This document shows positions 47,597 through 55,810 of a stretch of DNA of 64,000 bases, in pieces. The first letter of the stretch is position 1. Every line of letters begins with the position of its first letter. Origin of the DNA: Streptomyces barkulensis (lineage in GTDB: Bacteria > Actinomycetota > Actinomycetes > Streptomycetales > Streptomycetaceae); contig NZ_PGSG01000119.1 in the NCBI RefSeq assembly GCF_002843305.1, positions 204,508 through 268,507 on the forward strand. The letters run 5' to 3'. Made by a program: the position numbers and the translations under genes. Under the pieces are notes generated by a model. The model was not told the DNA's origin, did no database searches, and was given only the letters and a program-made list of their open reading frames with translations.

Positions 47597-50197
47597 TCAG
47601 TCCTCCAGCACCGGCAGCAGTTCCGGCAGGCGCCCGCCGGACGCCTCGGCGGCCCGTACGCGCTCGCCGGGGACCTCGCCGTAGGTGGTGGTGCGGGGAC
47701 GGGACGGACGTCCGGCGGCCTCGGCGATGGCGACCAGGTCCCGGACGGACTTGTAGGAGCCGTAGGAGGAGCCGGCCATCCGGGAGATGGTCTCCTCCAT
47801 CAGCGTGCCGCCCAGGTCGTTGGCGCCCGAGCGCAGCATCTCGGCCGCTCCCTCGGCGCCCAGCTTGACCCAGCTGGTCTGGATGTTGGTGATGTGCGGG
47901 TGCAGCAGCAGGCGGGCCATGGCCGTCACCGCGCGGTTGTCGCGCACCGTCGGCCCGGGGCGGGCGATCCCGGCGAGGTAGACCGGGGCGTTGGTGTGGA
48001 CGAACGGCAGCGTGACGAACTCGGTGAAGCCGCCGGTGCGCTGCTGGATCTCCGCCAGCAGCCGCAGATGGCCCAGCCAGTGCCGGGGCCGGTCCACGTG
48101 CCCGTACATCATCGTCGAGGACGACGGCAGGCCCAGCTCGTGCGCGGTGGTGACCACCTCGACCCAGGTGGCGGCCGGCAGCTTGCCCTTGGTGAGGATC
48201 CAGCGCACCTCGTCGTCGAGGATCTCGGCGGCCGTGCCGGGGATGGAGCCGAGCCCGGCCTCCTTCGCCGCCTCCAGCCACTCCCGGATCGACATACCGG
48301 TGCGGGTGGCGCCGTTGACGACCTCCATCGGGGAGAAGGCGTGCACATGGATGCCGGGCACGCGCTCCCTCACCGCCCGCGCGATGTCGAAGTAGGCGGT
48401 GCCGGGCAGGTCCGGGTGGATGCCGCCCTGCATGCAGACCTCGACCGCGCCGACCTCCCACGCCTGCGCCGCCCGGTCGGCGACCTGGTCCAGGGAGAGG
48501 GTGTAGGCGTCGGCGTCGGTGCGGCGCTGGGCGAAGGCGCAGAAACGGCAGCCGGTGTAGCAGACGTTGGTGAAGTTGACGTTGCGCGTGACGATGTAGG
48601 TCACCTCGTCGCCGACGGTGTCGCGGCGCACGTCGTCGGCGATGCGGCACACCGCGTCCAGGGCCGGACCGTCGGCGTGGAGCAGCGCGAGGGCCTGGTC
48701 GTCGGTGAGGCGGGTGGGGTCGTCGGCGGCGGTGGCCAGGGCGGCGCGTACGTCGGCGCCGATCCGCTCCGGAGCCATGCCGGGCGCGGCGCTCTCGCGC
48801 AGCGCCTCCCAGTCGCCGTAGACCTCGTCGAAGTCGGCGCGGCGGTCGGCGGTGCGGCCGGTGGTGTCGATGGTGCGGTGCAGGTCGGTGCGGCCGGCGG
48901 AGGTGGCGGTGAACGCCTCGTCGGGCTCCTGCCAGGGGCGGCCGGTGACGGTGGCGTCCTCGCGGGCCAGGCCGGTGTCCGGGTCGGCCAGGGCGGTGAC
49001 GTGGGGCAGCAGCCTCGGGTCGAGCCAGGGCTCGCCGCGCCGGACGAACTCCGGGTAGACGGTGAGGCGTTCGCGCAGCTCGAAGCCGGCCGCGCGGGTG
49101 TGCCCGGCGAGTTCGTCGATCTGGGGCCAGGGGCGCTCGGGGTTGACGTGGTCGGGGGTGAGCGGGGAGACGCCGCCCCAGTCGTCGATCCCGGCGCCGA
49201 TCAGCGGCGCGTACTCCCCGCCGACCAGGTTCGGCGGGGCCTGGATGCGGGCGGCGGGGCCGAGGACGTGGCGGGCGACGGCCACGGCGGCGGCCAGCTC
49301 CTCCAGTTCGGCGTCGGGCATACCGCCCATGGCGGTGCCGGGCTTGGCGCGGAAGTTCTGCACGATGACTTCCTGGACGCCCCGGTACGCCCGCTGGACG
49401 CGGCGGATCGCGAACAGCGACTCGGCGCGCTCGGCGTACGTCTCACCGATGCCGATGAGGATGCCGGTGGTGAAGGGGACGGACGAGCGCCCCGCGTCCT
49501 GGAGCACCCGCAGCCGGACGGCCGGCTCCTTGTCGGGCGAGCCGTGGTGGGGGCCGCCGAGCTCGGACCACAGCCGGGTGGCGGTGGTCTCCAGCATCAT
49601 GCCCATCGACGGGGCGACGGGCTTGAGTCGCTGGAAGTCCGTCCACGTCAGCACCCCGGGGTTGAGGTGCGGCAGCAGGCCGGTCTCCTCCAGCACCCGG
49701 ATCGCCATGGCCCGCACATAGGCGAGGGTGTCGTCGTAGCCGTGCGCGTCCAGCCACTCGCGGGCCTCGGGCCAGCGGTCCTCGGGCCGGTCGCCGAGGG
49801 TGAACAGCGCCTCCTTGCATCCCATCGCCGCTCCCCGGCGGGCGATGTCCAGCACCTCGTCCGGGGAGAGGTAGGGGCCGTGCCCCTCACGGCGCAGCTT
49901 CCCCGGCACGGTGACGAAGGTGCAGTAGTGGCAGCGGTCCCGGCACAGCCGGGTGAGCGGGATGAAGACCTTGCGCGAGTAGGTGATCACCCCGGGGCGT
50001 CCGGCCGCCTCCAGGCCCGCGTCCCGTACGCGGGCGGCCGAGGCCGTCAGGTCGGCCAGGTCCTCCCCGCGCGCCTGGAGCAGCACGGCGGCCTCGGCCG
50101 CGTCCAGCGCGACCCCGTCCCGGGCCCGCCGCAGGGCGCGCCGCATGGCGTTGGCGGTGGGTGCGGTGGGTGCTGCCTGCCCGCTCGACGAAGTCAT
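47597..50197 (-). CDS. fbiC: FO synthase (fused CofG/CofH radical SAM enzyme)
   Basis: An 866-residue bifunctional enzyme making 7,8-didemethyl-8-hydroxy-5-deazariboflavin (FO), the chromophore of coenzyme F420. The CofG half has its radical-SAM [4Fe-4S] motif CRDRCHYC at about residues 83-90; the CofH half has CYTGCRFC at about 543-550. Further signatures are ITYSRKVFIPLTRLC, GIGETYAERAESLFAIR, NFRAKPGTAM, VCMQGGIHPDLPGTAYFD and YGSYKSVRDLV. Length is normal for the fused actinobacterial enzyme. ATG 50197 begins MTSSSGQAAP; the frame is open far upstream but without protein-like content. S. coelicolor has fbiC close to afsR too, so synteny supports the call. Confidence 0.95.
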   Translation of the reverse strand: MTSSSGQAAPTAPTANAMRRALRRARDGVALDAAEAAVLLQARGEDLADLTASAARVRDAGLEAAGRPGVITYSRKVFIPLTRLCRDRCHYCTFVTVPGKLRREGHGPYLSPDEVLDIARRGAAMGCKEALFTLGDRPEDRWPEAREWLDAHGYDDTLAYVRAMAIRVLEETGLLPHLNPGVLTWTDFQRLKPVAPSMGMMLETTATRLWSELGGPHHGSPDKEPAVRLRVLQDAGRSSVPFTTGILIGIGETYAERAESLFAIRRVQRAYRGVQEVIVQNFRAKPGTAMGGMPDAELEELAAAVAVARHVLGPAARIQAPPNLVGGEYAPLIGAGIDDWGGVSPLTPDHVNPERPWPQIDELAGHTRAAGFELRERLTVYPEFVRRGEPWLDPRLLPHVTALADPDTGLAREDATVTGRPWQEPDEAFTATSAGRTDLHRTIDTTGRTADRRADFDEVYGDWEALRESAAPGMAPERIGADVRAALATAADDPTRLTDDQALALLHADGPALDAVCRIADDVRRDTVGDEVTYIVTRNVNFTNVCYTGCRFCAFAQRRTDADAYTLSLDQVADRAAQAWEVGAVEVCMQGGIHPDLPGTAYFDIARAVRERVPGIHVHAFSPMEVVNGATRTGMSIREWLEAAKEAGLGSIPGTAAEILDDEVRWILTKGKLPAATWVEVVTTAHELGLPSSSTMMYGHVDRPRHWLGHLRLLAEIQQRTGGFTEFVTLPFVHTNAPVYLAGIARPGPTVRDNRAVTAMARLLLHPHITNIQTSWVKLGAEGAAEMLRSGANDLGGTLMEETISRMAGSSYGSYKSVRDLVAIAEAAGRPSRPRTTTYGEVPGERVRAAEASGGRLPELLPVLED

Positions 50198-50398
50198 GGG
50201 AGTGAGCATACGAGCGCCCCCGGCACCGGCCGGGAGGCGGGCGAGGGTCGCCGCCCGGTGTTCCTCACCCGCCCTTCCCGCCGACGCGCCCGCCGTCACG
50301 CGGTGTCGGACGGGTTGTCCACAGGCCTTCTCCCGCTCGTCACCCACCCGTGGGAAAGTGACCCGAACCACATCGGAGGCGGCAGGACGGGGGCTGTC

Positions 50399-51024
50399 AT
50401 GGACCGGCGCGAGGTACTGGGGCTGTCCGCCGCCGCGGGGGCGGCGAGCGTGCTCACGCTCCGGGGCGTGAGCTTCGCGCACGCGCGGGAGCGCGGGAGG
50501 GAAGGCGGGAGCGGCGAGGAGAGCAGGAAGGTCCGCGGTCATCTGCCCAACGGCGCGCCGGACTTCGTCCATCTGCCCGTTCAGGTGCCGCGCGGGGTGC
50601 GGGAGCTGGCCGTCTCGTACTCCTACGACAGGCCGGCCGTGCCCTCCGGCACACCGGGCAACGCCCTGGACATCGGGATCTTCGACGAGCGCGGCACGGG
50701 CGCTGGCGGGCGCGGTTTCCGGGGCTGGTCGGGCGGCTTCCGCACGGAGTTCGCCATCAGCGCCGAGCGGGCGACGCCGCGGTGGCGGTGCGGCTGGAGG
50801 TGTCGGGGGTGCCGGACGGCACGGTGCGGCTGCTGACCGACCAGGGCGAGATGCGCTCGGAGCGCCTGCCCGCCTCGGGCTCCGGCACGGTCCTCTGGCG
50901 CACCACCGCCTCGCTGGCCGCGTATGTGCGCGCCGAGGTGCGCCACCCGGGCCAGGGCGGCGGCGCGGGGCTGCCGGGCCCGATGGCGGCGATGACCAAC
51001 CCTCTTTGGCTGGGGGACCTTTGA
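50399..51024 (+). pseudogene. CehA/McbA-type metallohydrolase, internal deletion and frameshift
   Basis: The N-terminal part (from ATG 50399) is a Tat-signal protein: MDRREVLGLSAAAGAASVL, then KVRGHLPNGAPDFVHLPVQVP, VREL-AVSYSYDRPAVPSGTPGNALDIG, and GFRGWSGGFRTEFAISAE. Around 50770-50785 the reading frame changes. The sequence then resumes in another frame with what looks like the C-terminal end of the same family: VAVRLEVSGVPDGTVRLLTD, then YVRAEVRHPG, MAAMTNPLWLG. The central PHP-type metal-binding domain (several hundred residues in relatives) is missing. I conclude that a deletion fused the two ends out of frame. The N-terminal 130 residues may still be translated. Confidence 0.7.
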
Positions 51025-51231
51025 AGTCCGACGGCCCGACCGATCGCCAACTCCCATGACAAATAAAGGATTTGACCGTGGTCGGACATCTCCGTATCTG
51101 TCGGATCATCAACTATCGGTTCCGTCGCGGGTTTGCGGTGACTGTGAGGAGAGGCGGGGGCACGGCTGACGTACCGACCCTTGACAAGGCACACTGTGCG
51201 CTGCGGGTCGTCACACTTCGCAGGGGGCACC

Positions 51232-54183
51232 ATGGACGGCGAGGGGCACACCGGACGCGAACGACTGCGGCAGCCGGACAACGATCGTCACCGGCTGCGT
51301 TTCGCCGTGCTCGGACCGGTGCGTGCCTGGCGGGACGGCGAGCCGGTCGGCGTCGGCTCGCCCCAGCAGCGCGCCCTGCTCGCCGCCCTGCTGCTGCGCG
51401 GCGGGCAGACGGCCACCGCGCAGGAGCTGGTGGACGCGCTGTGGGGCGAGGAGCCGCCGCAGCGCGCCCTGGCGGCGCTGCGCACCTACGCCTCCCGGCT
51501 GCGCAAGGCGCTCGGCGCCGAGGCCCTGATCAGCGAGTCCGGCGGCTACGCGATCGGGCTGGGCCCCGGCACCGAGATCGACGCGGACACGGCCGCCGCC
51601 CACGCCCTGGAGGCGGAGAAGGCCGCCTCCGGCGGCGACCGCCACCGGGCGCGCGAGCTGTACGGCCTGGCGCTGGCGCAGTGGGACGGCGAGCCCCTGG
51701 CCCACCTCCCCGGGCCGTACGCCGAGAACCAGCGGACCCGGCTGGAGGAGTGGCGGCTGTCCCTGCTGGAGCACCGCCTCGACCTCGACCTCCAGCTCGG
51801 CTCGCACGCCGAGGTGGTCAGCGAGCTGACCGCCCTGACCGCCGAGCACCCGCTGCGCGAGCGGCTGCGCGAGCTGCTGATGCTGGCGCTGTACCGCAGC
51901 GGCCGCCAGGCCGAGGCCCTGGCCGTCTACGCCGACACCCGGCGGCTGCTGGCCGAGGAGCTGGGGGTGGACCCCCGCCCGGAGCTGGCCGAACTCCAGC
52001 AGCGCATCCTGCGGGCCGACGAGGAACTGGCGCGGCCCGTCGAGGATTCCGCGCCGCCGGGCACGGCCACCTTCGTGCGGCCCGCGCAACTGCCTGCGAC
52101 CGTGCCGGACTTCACCGGCCGCACCGCTTTCGTATCGGAGCTGGGCGACCAGCTCGTCACCGCCGAGAGCCGCGTCATGGCCGTCTCGGCCGTCGCGGGC
52201 ATCGGCGGGGTGGGCAAGACCACCCTGGCCGTGCACGTGGCCCACACCGCCCGTGACCGCTTCCCCGACGGCCAGCTCTACGCCGACCTCCAGGGCGCGG
52301 GCCCGGCCCCGGCGGAGCCGGAGGCGGTCCTGGGCGCGTTCCTGCGGGCCCTGGGCACCCCGGACTCCGCGATCCCCGACGGGGTGGAGGAGCGGGCCTC
52401 CCTGTACCGCTCGACGCTGGCCGGGCGCCGCATCCTGACCCTGCTGGACAACGCCCGCGACGCCGCCCAGGTGCGCCCCCTGCTGCCGGGCACCGAGGGC
52501 TGCGCGGCACTGATCACCAGCCGGGTGCGGATGGTGGACCTGGCCGGCGCACACCTGGTGGACCTGGACGTCATGAGCCCCGAGGAGGCCATGACGCTGT
52601 TCACCAGGATCGTCGGCGCCGACCGGGTCGGCGCCGAGCGCGAGGCCGCCATGGACACCGTCGCCGCCTGCGGCTTCCTGCCCCTGGCCATCCGCATCGC
52701 CGCCTCCCGCCTGGCCGCCCGGCGCACCTGGACGGTCTCCTTCCTCGCCCGCAGGCTCGCCGACGAGCGCCGCCGCCTGGACGAGCTCCAGGCCGGCGAC
52801 CAGGCCGTCAAGGCCACCTTCGAACTGGGCTACGGCCAGCTGGAGGCGGAGCAGGCCCGCGCCTTCCGCCTGCTGGGCCTGGCCGACGGCCCCGACATCT
52901 CCGTCCACGCCGCCGCCGCCATGCTGGACCGCACCCCGGAGGAGACCGAGGACCTGCTGGAGTCCCTGGTCGACACCTCCCTCCTGGAATCCGCCGCTCC
53001 CGGCCGCTACCGCTACCACGACCTGGTCCGCCTCTACGCGCGCACCTGCGCCGAGCGCGACGAGGACTCCTCCTCGGAGCGGGCCGCCGCGCAGTCCCGG
53101 CTGCTGGACTTCTACCTGGCCACCACCGCCCGGGTGTTCGCGCTGGCCCGCCCTGGCGACCGGACCGTGGAACACCTGACGGCCACAGAGCACTCCGGGC
53201 TGGAGTTCAACGACAGGACCACCGCGCTGGACTGGCTGTTCACCGAGGCCGACTGCCTGCTGGCCTGCGTGGAGCAGTCGACGGAGAACGGCGCGCTGCG
53301 CCGCGCGGCCGACCTGCTGATCGCGGCCAAGGACCTGGCCGACTCCGGAGTCCACTCGATGCGCTACGAGCGGGCCGCCGCCGCCCTGTGCCGAGCGTCT
53401 CAGGCCGCTGGAGACGCCTGGGCCGAGGGGCGTGCCCAGATCATGCTCACCCATGTTCACACCGTGACCGGCCGGTTCGACCAGGCCGACGACAACGCAC
53501 GGCGTGCCATGGAGCTGGCCGAGCGCACCGATGACCCGGTGACAGGAGGCTACGCTCTCAATGACCGCGGCATCAGCGCTCTTTCCCGCAGCCGGTACGA
53601 AGAGGGCGAGAAGTATCTGAAACGGGCCATCGAGGTGTTCCGCGCGGACGGCAACCGTCCAAGCGAGGCCAGTGTGCTGTGCAACCTCTCACGGACCCAT
53701 CTGGGTCTGGGGCGGACGGACAGCGCCATCCGGCTCGCCGAGCAGGGGGTGGCCATCTACGCCGACATGGGGATGACCATGCGGCTCGCGAACGCCCAGT
53801 ACGCCCTGGCGATGGCCCTGACCGGTGCCGGGCGTGCCACGGAAGCTCTCGACCAGCTCAACCAGGCTCTCCCGCTCTTCCGGGAGAGCCGCCAGCCGAT
53901 GTGGGAGGGCGCGGCCCATCTGCGGATGGCCGAGGCCTATATGGCCGCTCGGCGCCCCGCGCAGGCGGCCTCCCACGCGGAGCAGGCCCTCGCGCTGCGC
54001 GCGGTCGGTGGGGACTGGCGGCGCGGGAATGTGCTGACCGTGTTGGGACGTGCCTTAGACGCACTTGGCCAGACGGGCCGCGCACGGGCGTGCTGGCAGG
54101 ATGCGCTGGATATCTTCGAGTCCTTGAACTCCCCGGAGGCCTCAGTGGTGCGGAAACTGCTGTCGTCAGCCGTCGCCGCGTAG
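51232..54183 (+). CDS. afsR: AfsR: SARP-type global regulator with NB-ARC and TPR domains
   Basis: A 983-residue transcription activator of secondary metabolism. Order of domains: an OmpR-type winged helix at about 20-95 (RLRFAVLGPVRAWRDGEPVG, LVDALWGEEPP, LRTYASRLRKALG); a bacterial transcriptional activation domain at 105-255; an NB-ARC ATPase with P-loop GIGGVGKTT at 323-331 and LTLLDNARDA; C-terminal TPR repeats at about 735-960. In S. coelicolor, AfsK and related kinases phosphorylate AfsR, which then activates afsS. Here afsS and afsK lie directly downstream, in the known order. ATG 51232 follows GCAGGGGGCACC. A small hairpin (54184-54200) follows the stop. Confidence 0.95.
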   Translation: MDGEGHTGRERLRQPDNDRHRLRFAVLGPVRAWRDGEPVGVGSPQQRALLAALLLRGGQTATAQELVDALWGEEPPQRALAALRTYASRLRKALGAEALISESGGYAIGLGPGTEIDADTAAAHALEAEKAASGGDRHRARELYGLALAQWDGEPLAHLPGPYAENQRTRLEEWRLSLLEHRLDLDLQLGSHAEVVSELTALTAEHPLRERLRELLMLALYRSGRQAEALAVYADTRRLLAEELGVDPRPELAELQQRILRADEELARPVEDSAPPGTATFVRPAQLPATVPDFTGRTAFVSELGDQLVTAESRVMAVSAVAGIGGVGKTTLAVHVAHTARDRFPDGQLYADLQGAGPAPAEPEAVLGAFLRALGTPDSAIPDGVEERASLYRSTLAGRRILTLLDNARDAAQVRPLLPGTEGCAALITSRVRMVDLAGAHLVDLDVMSPEEAMTLFTRIVGADRVGAEREAAMDTVAACGFLPLAIRIAASRLAARRTWTVSFLARRLADERRRLDELQAGDQAVKATFELGYGQLEAEQARAFRLLGLADGPDISVHAAAAMLDRTPEETEDLLESLVDTSLLESAAPGRYRYHDLVRLYARTCAERDEDSSSERAAAQSRLLDFYLATTARVFALARPGDRTVEHLTATEHSGLEFNDRTTALDWLFTEADCLLACVEQSTENGALRRAADLLIAAKDLADSGVHSMRYERAAAALCRASQAAGDAWAEGRAQIMLTHVHTVTGRFDQADDNARRAMELAERTDDPVTGGYALNDRGISALSRSRYEEGEKYLKRAIEVFRADGNRPSEASVLCNLSRTHLGLGRTDSAIRLAEQGVAIYADMGMTMRLANAQYALAMALTGAGRATEALDQLNQALPLFRESRQPMWEGAAHLRMAEAYMAARRPAQAASHAEQALALRAVGGDWRRGNVLTVLGRALDALGQTGRARACWQDALDIFESLNSPEASVVRKLLSSAVAA

Positions 54184-54218
54184 CGGGACGAGTGGTCCCG
54201 CGATCTTCGGCGGTGGGC

Positions 54219-54251
54219 GTTCATCAATTGTTTATCGCCGCCCGCCATGCT
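54219..54251 (+). promoter_or_regulatory. Putative AfsR box and -10 element of afsS
   Basis: Heptamers GTTCATC (54219-54225) and GTTTATC (54230-54236) are 4 bp apart, so they repeat in the 11-bp register required by SARP activators, which use them in place of a -35 element. CATGCT at 54246-54251, 9 bp further, could be the -10. The arrangement matches the published logic of the afsS promoter. Confidence 0.7.
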
Positions 54252-54333
54252 CATACATGTCGATCCGCCGCGTCGGGGGGCAGGCGGGTCGACGGGTCTG
54301 ACATCCCCTGAGCCAACGGGATGAGCGGCCCGA

Positions 54334-54377
54334 AGAGCGCGTCCGGCGGCCCACGGGGGAGTCGCCGGACGCGCTCT
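54334..54377 (+). terminator. Perfect hairpin in the afsS leader
   Basis: 15-bp perfect stem, AGAGCGCGTCCGGCG (54334-54348) with 54363-54377, loop 14 nt. It lies downstream of the putative afsS promoter and 37 nt before the afsS start. It is either the afsR terminator or an attenuator or stabiliser of the afsS message. Confidence 0.65.
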
Positions 54378-54413
54378 GGACCTCCCGCCACCGGAAAGAG
54401 GAAGTTGGTCCAC

Positions 54414-54572
54414 ATGAGCGACACCGGCAAGAAGATCGCGAAGGACGGCCCGCAGCTCGAGAACCACGCGCCGGTTCCCGGTGAGGGCGGTTCGAAGCCT
54501 CAGGAGAACCACGCCTCGGGCGGCGAGGTCACCACCCAGGAGAACCACGCCTCCGGGAACAGCGCCAACTGA
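54414..54572 (+). CDS. afsS: AfsS-like small regulatory protein with ENHA repeats
   Basis: A 52-residue hydrophilic protein: MSDTGKKIAKDGPQLENHAP, then QENHASGG, then TTQENHASGNSAN. The ENHA unit recurs at residues 16, 31 and 43. AfsS of S. coelicolor (63 residues, also called AfsR2 in S. lividans, sometimes labelled sigma-like) has the same kind of repeat with DNHAP units and lies right after afsR. It stimulates antibiotic production pleiotropically by an unknown mechanism. ATG 54414 follows AAAGAGGAAG. A hairpin (54594-54642) follows the stop. Confidence 0.88.
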   Translation: MSDTGKKIAKDGPQLENHAPVPGEGGSKPQENHASGGEVTTQENHASGNSAN

Positions 54573-54593
54573 GCCATATCTCACGGGGGTACA

Positions 54594-54642
54594 AGGGACC
54601 GGTCCCGGCGGCGGGGAGGGGGAGCCGCTGCGGCCGGTCCCT
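54594..54642 (+). terminator. Hairpin after afsS
   Basis: 9-bp perfect outer stem AGGGACCGG (54594-54602) with 54634-54642, G/C-rich interior that can pair further, 22 nt beyond the afsS stop. Confidence 0.65.
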
Positions 54643-54767
54643 ATTGGGACGCAACACACGGATCGCGCCACCGTTGGATCGTTTTCCGGACATGAAGATC
54701 GAATGGCCGTTCTTCTATCGCTAGGTTGGCCCGTGAAGGGAACATCGTTATCCACAGAGGAGCCTTT

Positions 54768-54971
54768 ATGACGCACCCGAAGAAGGTTCTCGCCACCTTC
54801 GCCCTGGCAGCAGCCTTGGCGGGCGGTGCAGCTGCCCCGGCTATGGCCGACAACCACGTATCCGTCGGTCCCCAGGGGGTCTCCACCCTGGGAGCGTGCG
54901 ACAACCACGTGTCCGCGCCGGGGTGCGGCAGCCCCGCAGCCGAGACGCAAGGTGACAACCACGTCAGCTGA
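54768..54971 (+). CDS. Exported small peptide with three DNHVS repeats
   Basis: A 67-residue precursor. Residues 1-27 are a clear Sec signal peptide (MTHPKKVLATFALAAALAGG, cleavage after APAMA). The mature part of about 40 residues starts DNHVSVGPQG, has CDNHVSAPGC in the middle and ends exactly in GDNHVS. The DNHVS pentapeptide stands at residues 28, 45 and 63; two cysteines (44, 53) may form a disulfide. The repeat resembles the ENHAS/DNHAP unit of AfsS, encoded 195 bp upstream, but here it is exported. ATG 54768 follows AGAGGAGCCTTT. A DnaA-box-like TTATCCACA (54748-54756) abuts the ribosome-binding site. It has its own strong terminator. Function unknown. Confidence 0.82.
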   Translation: MTHPKKVLATFALAAALAGGAAAPAMADNHVSVGPQGVSTLGACDNHVSAPGCGSPAAETQGDNHVS

Positions 54972-54980
54972 CACAAGCGG

Positions 54981-55028
54981 CAACGTGTCTGGGCGGAGCC
55001 GCGACAGCATATCCGCCCAGACACGTTG
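54981..55028. terminator. Very strong bidirectional hairpin terminator
   Basis: 17-bp perfect stem, CAACGTGTCTGGGCGGA (54981-54997) with 55012-55028, loop 14 nt, 10 nt after the DNHVS peptide gene and 96 nt from the end of the convergent Gly/Ser protein gene. Confidence 0.9.
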
Positions 55029-55123
55029 ACGAGGCCTCTCACCTCTTCCCCCGGGAGGAGGAGTTCGCCCCCGTTGAGCACATGCCCGGCTCCCGCCAGG
55101 GCTTTCGCCGTTCCCGGACCGGT

Positions 55124-55630
55124 TCAGTCGGTCACATAGACACTGCAGTCGTCCGCGGCCCCCACCATGCTCGGGTCCCGCGGCTTCACCTCGACGCGCT
55201 TGGTCTGGTTCCTTCCCACGCTGACGCGCTGGGAAGAGGTGTCGATGGCGTCCCCGAAGTCGTCGACCAGATACACGCGGACGGTGTAGGTGCCGGCGTC
55301 GCCGTCGGAGAGTTCGACCACTGTCCCCTTCCTGCCCTTGGCGCACGAGATGATCTCGGCGTCCGGCTCGTCCTTGCGGGACGAGGAGCCGGAGGACCCG
55401 GAGGAACCGCTGCCGGCGGTCGTGCCCCGGTAGCCGCTGTAGCTCGACCGGCTGCCGGCCTTGTCCTTGCCGCAGCCGCCGCCTCCGCCTCCTCCACTCT
55501 TGCTGCTGCTCCCCCGGCCGCCGCCGCCCTTGCCACCGCCGCTGCGGGCCTGGCTGAAACCGGACAGGGCCAGCGTCACGACGGTGACGACGGCTATCAG
55601 CTTGAGGTGGCGCTTCACAGAGCGCTTCAT
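55124..55630 (-). CDS. Secreted Gly/Ser-rich protein
   Basis: A 168-residue protein. A basic N-terminus and hydrophobic stretch (HLKLIAVVTVVTLALSGFSQA) form a Sec signal peptide. Residues 30-90 are almost all Gly and Ser with scattered Lys, Cys and Tyr. The C-terminal 75 residues (EIISCAKGRKGTVVELSDGD, GTYTVRVYLVDDFGDAIDTS, VGRNQTKRVEVKPRD, AADDCSVYVTD) form a beta-sandwich-like domain with two Cys. Its place between afsS and afsK is of interest, but nothing shows a link. Function unknown. ATG 55630 is the start. Confidence 0.72.
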   Translation of the reverse strand: MKRSVKRHLKLIAVVTVVTLALSGFSQARSGGGKGGGGRGSSSKSGGGGGGGCGKDKAGSRSSYSGYRGTTAGSGSSGSSGSSSRKDEPDAEIISCAKGRKGTVVELSDGDAGTYTVRVYLVDDFGDAIDTSSQRVSVGRNQTKRVEVKPRDPSMVGAADDCSVYVTD

Positions 55631-55810
55631 GGCGCGTTCTCCCCCGGTGGACGCTCGGTGCGCGTACGCACTCGCTGTTGACTGCCGGACTTTCTACCAG
55701 GGTTCACGCGGGGAACGGCCAACGGGGTTCCCACGCATGGCGGTTCGCCGGAAACCGGAGCGGGCAGAGCGGCGCGGAACGCGGGAACGGGGAACGGGGG
55801 CGGGGACGGG

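Noticed and set aside
51211..53460. A 749-codon frame antisense to afsR
   Set aside because: Gly/Arg/Gln/Val-rich shadow of a GC-biased gene; afsR is certain.
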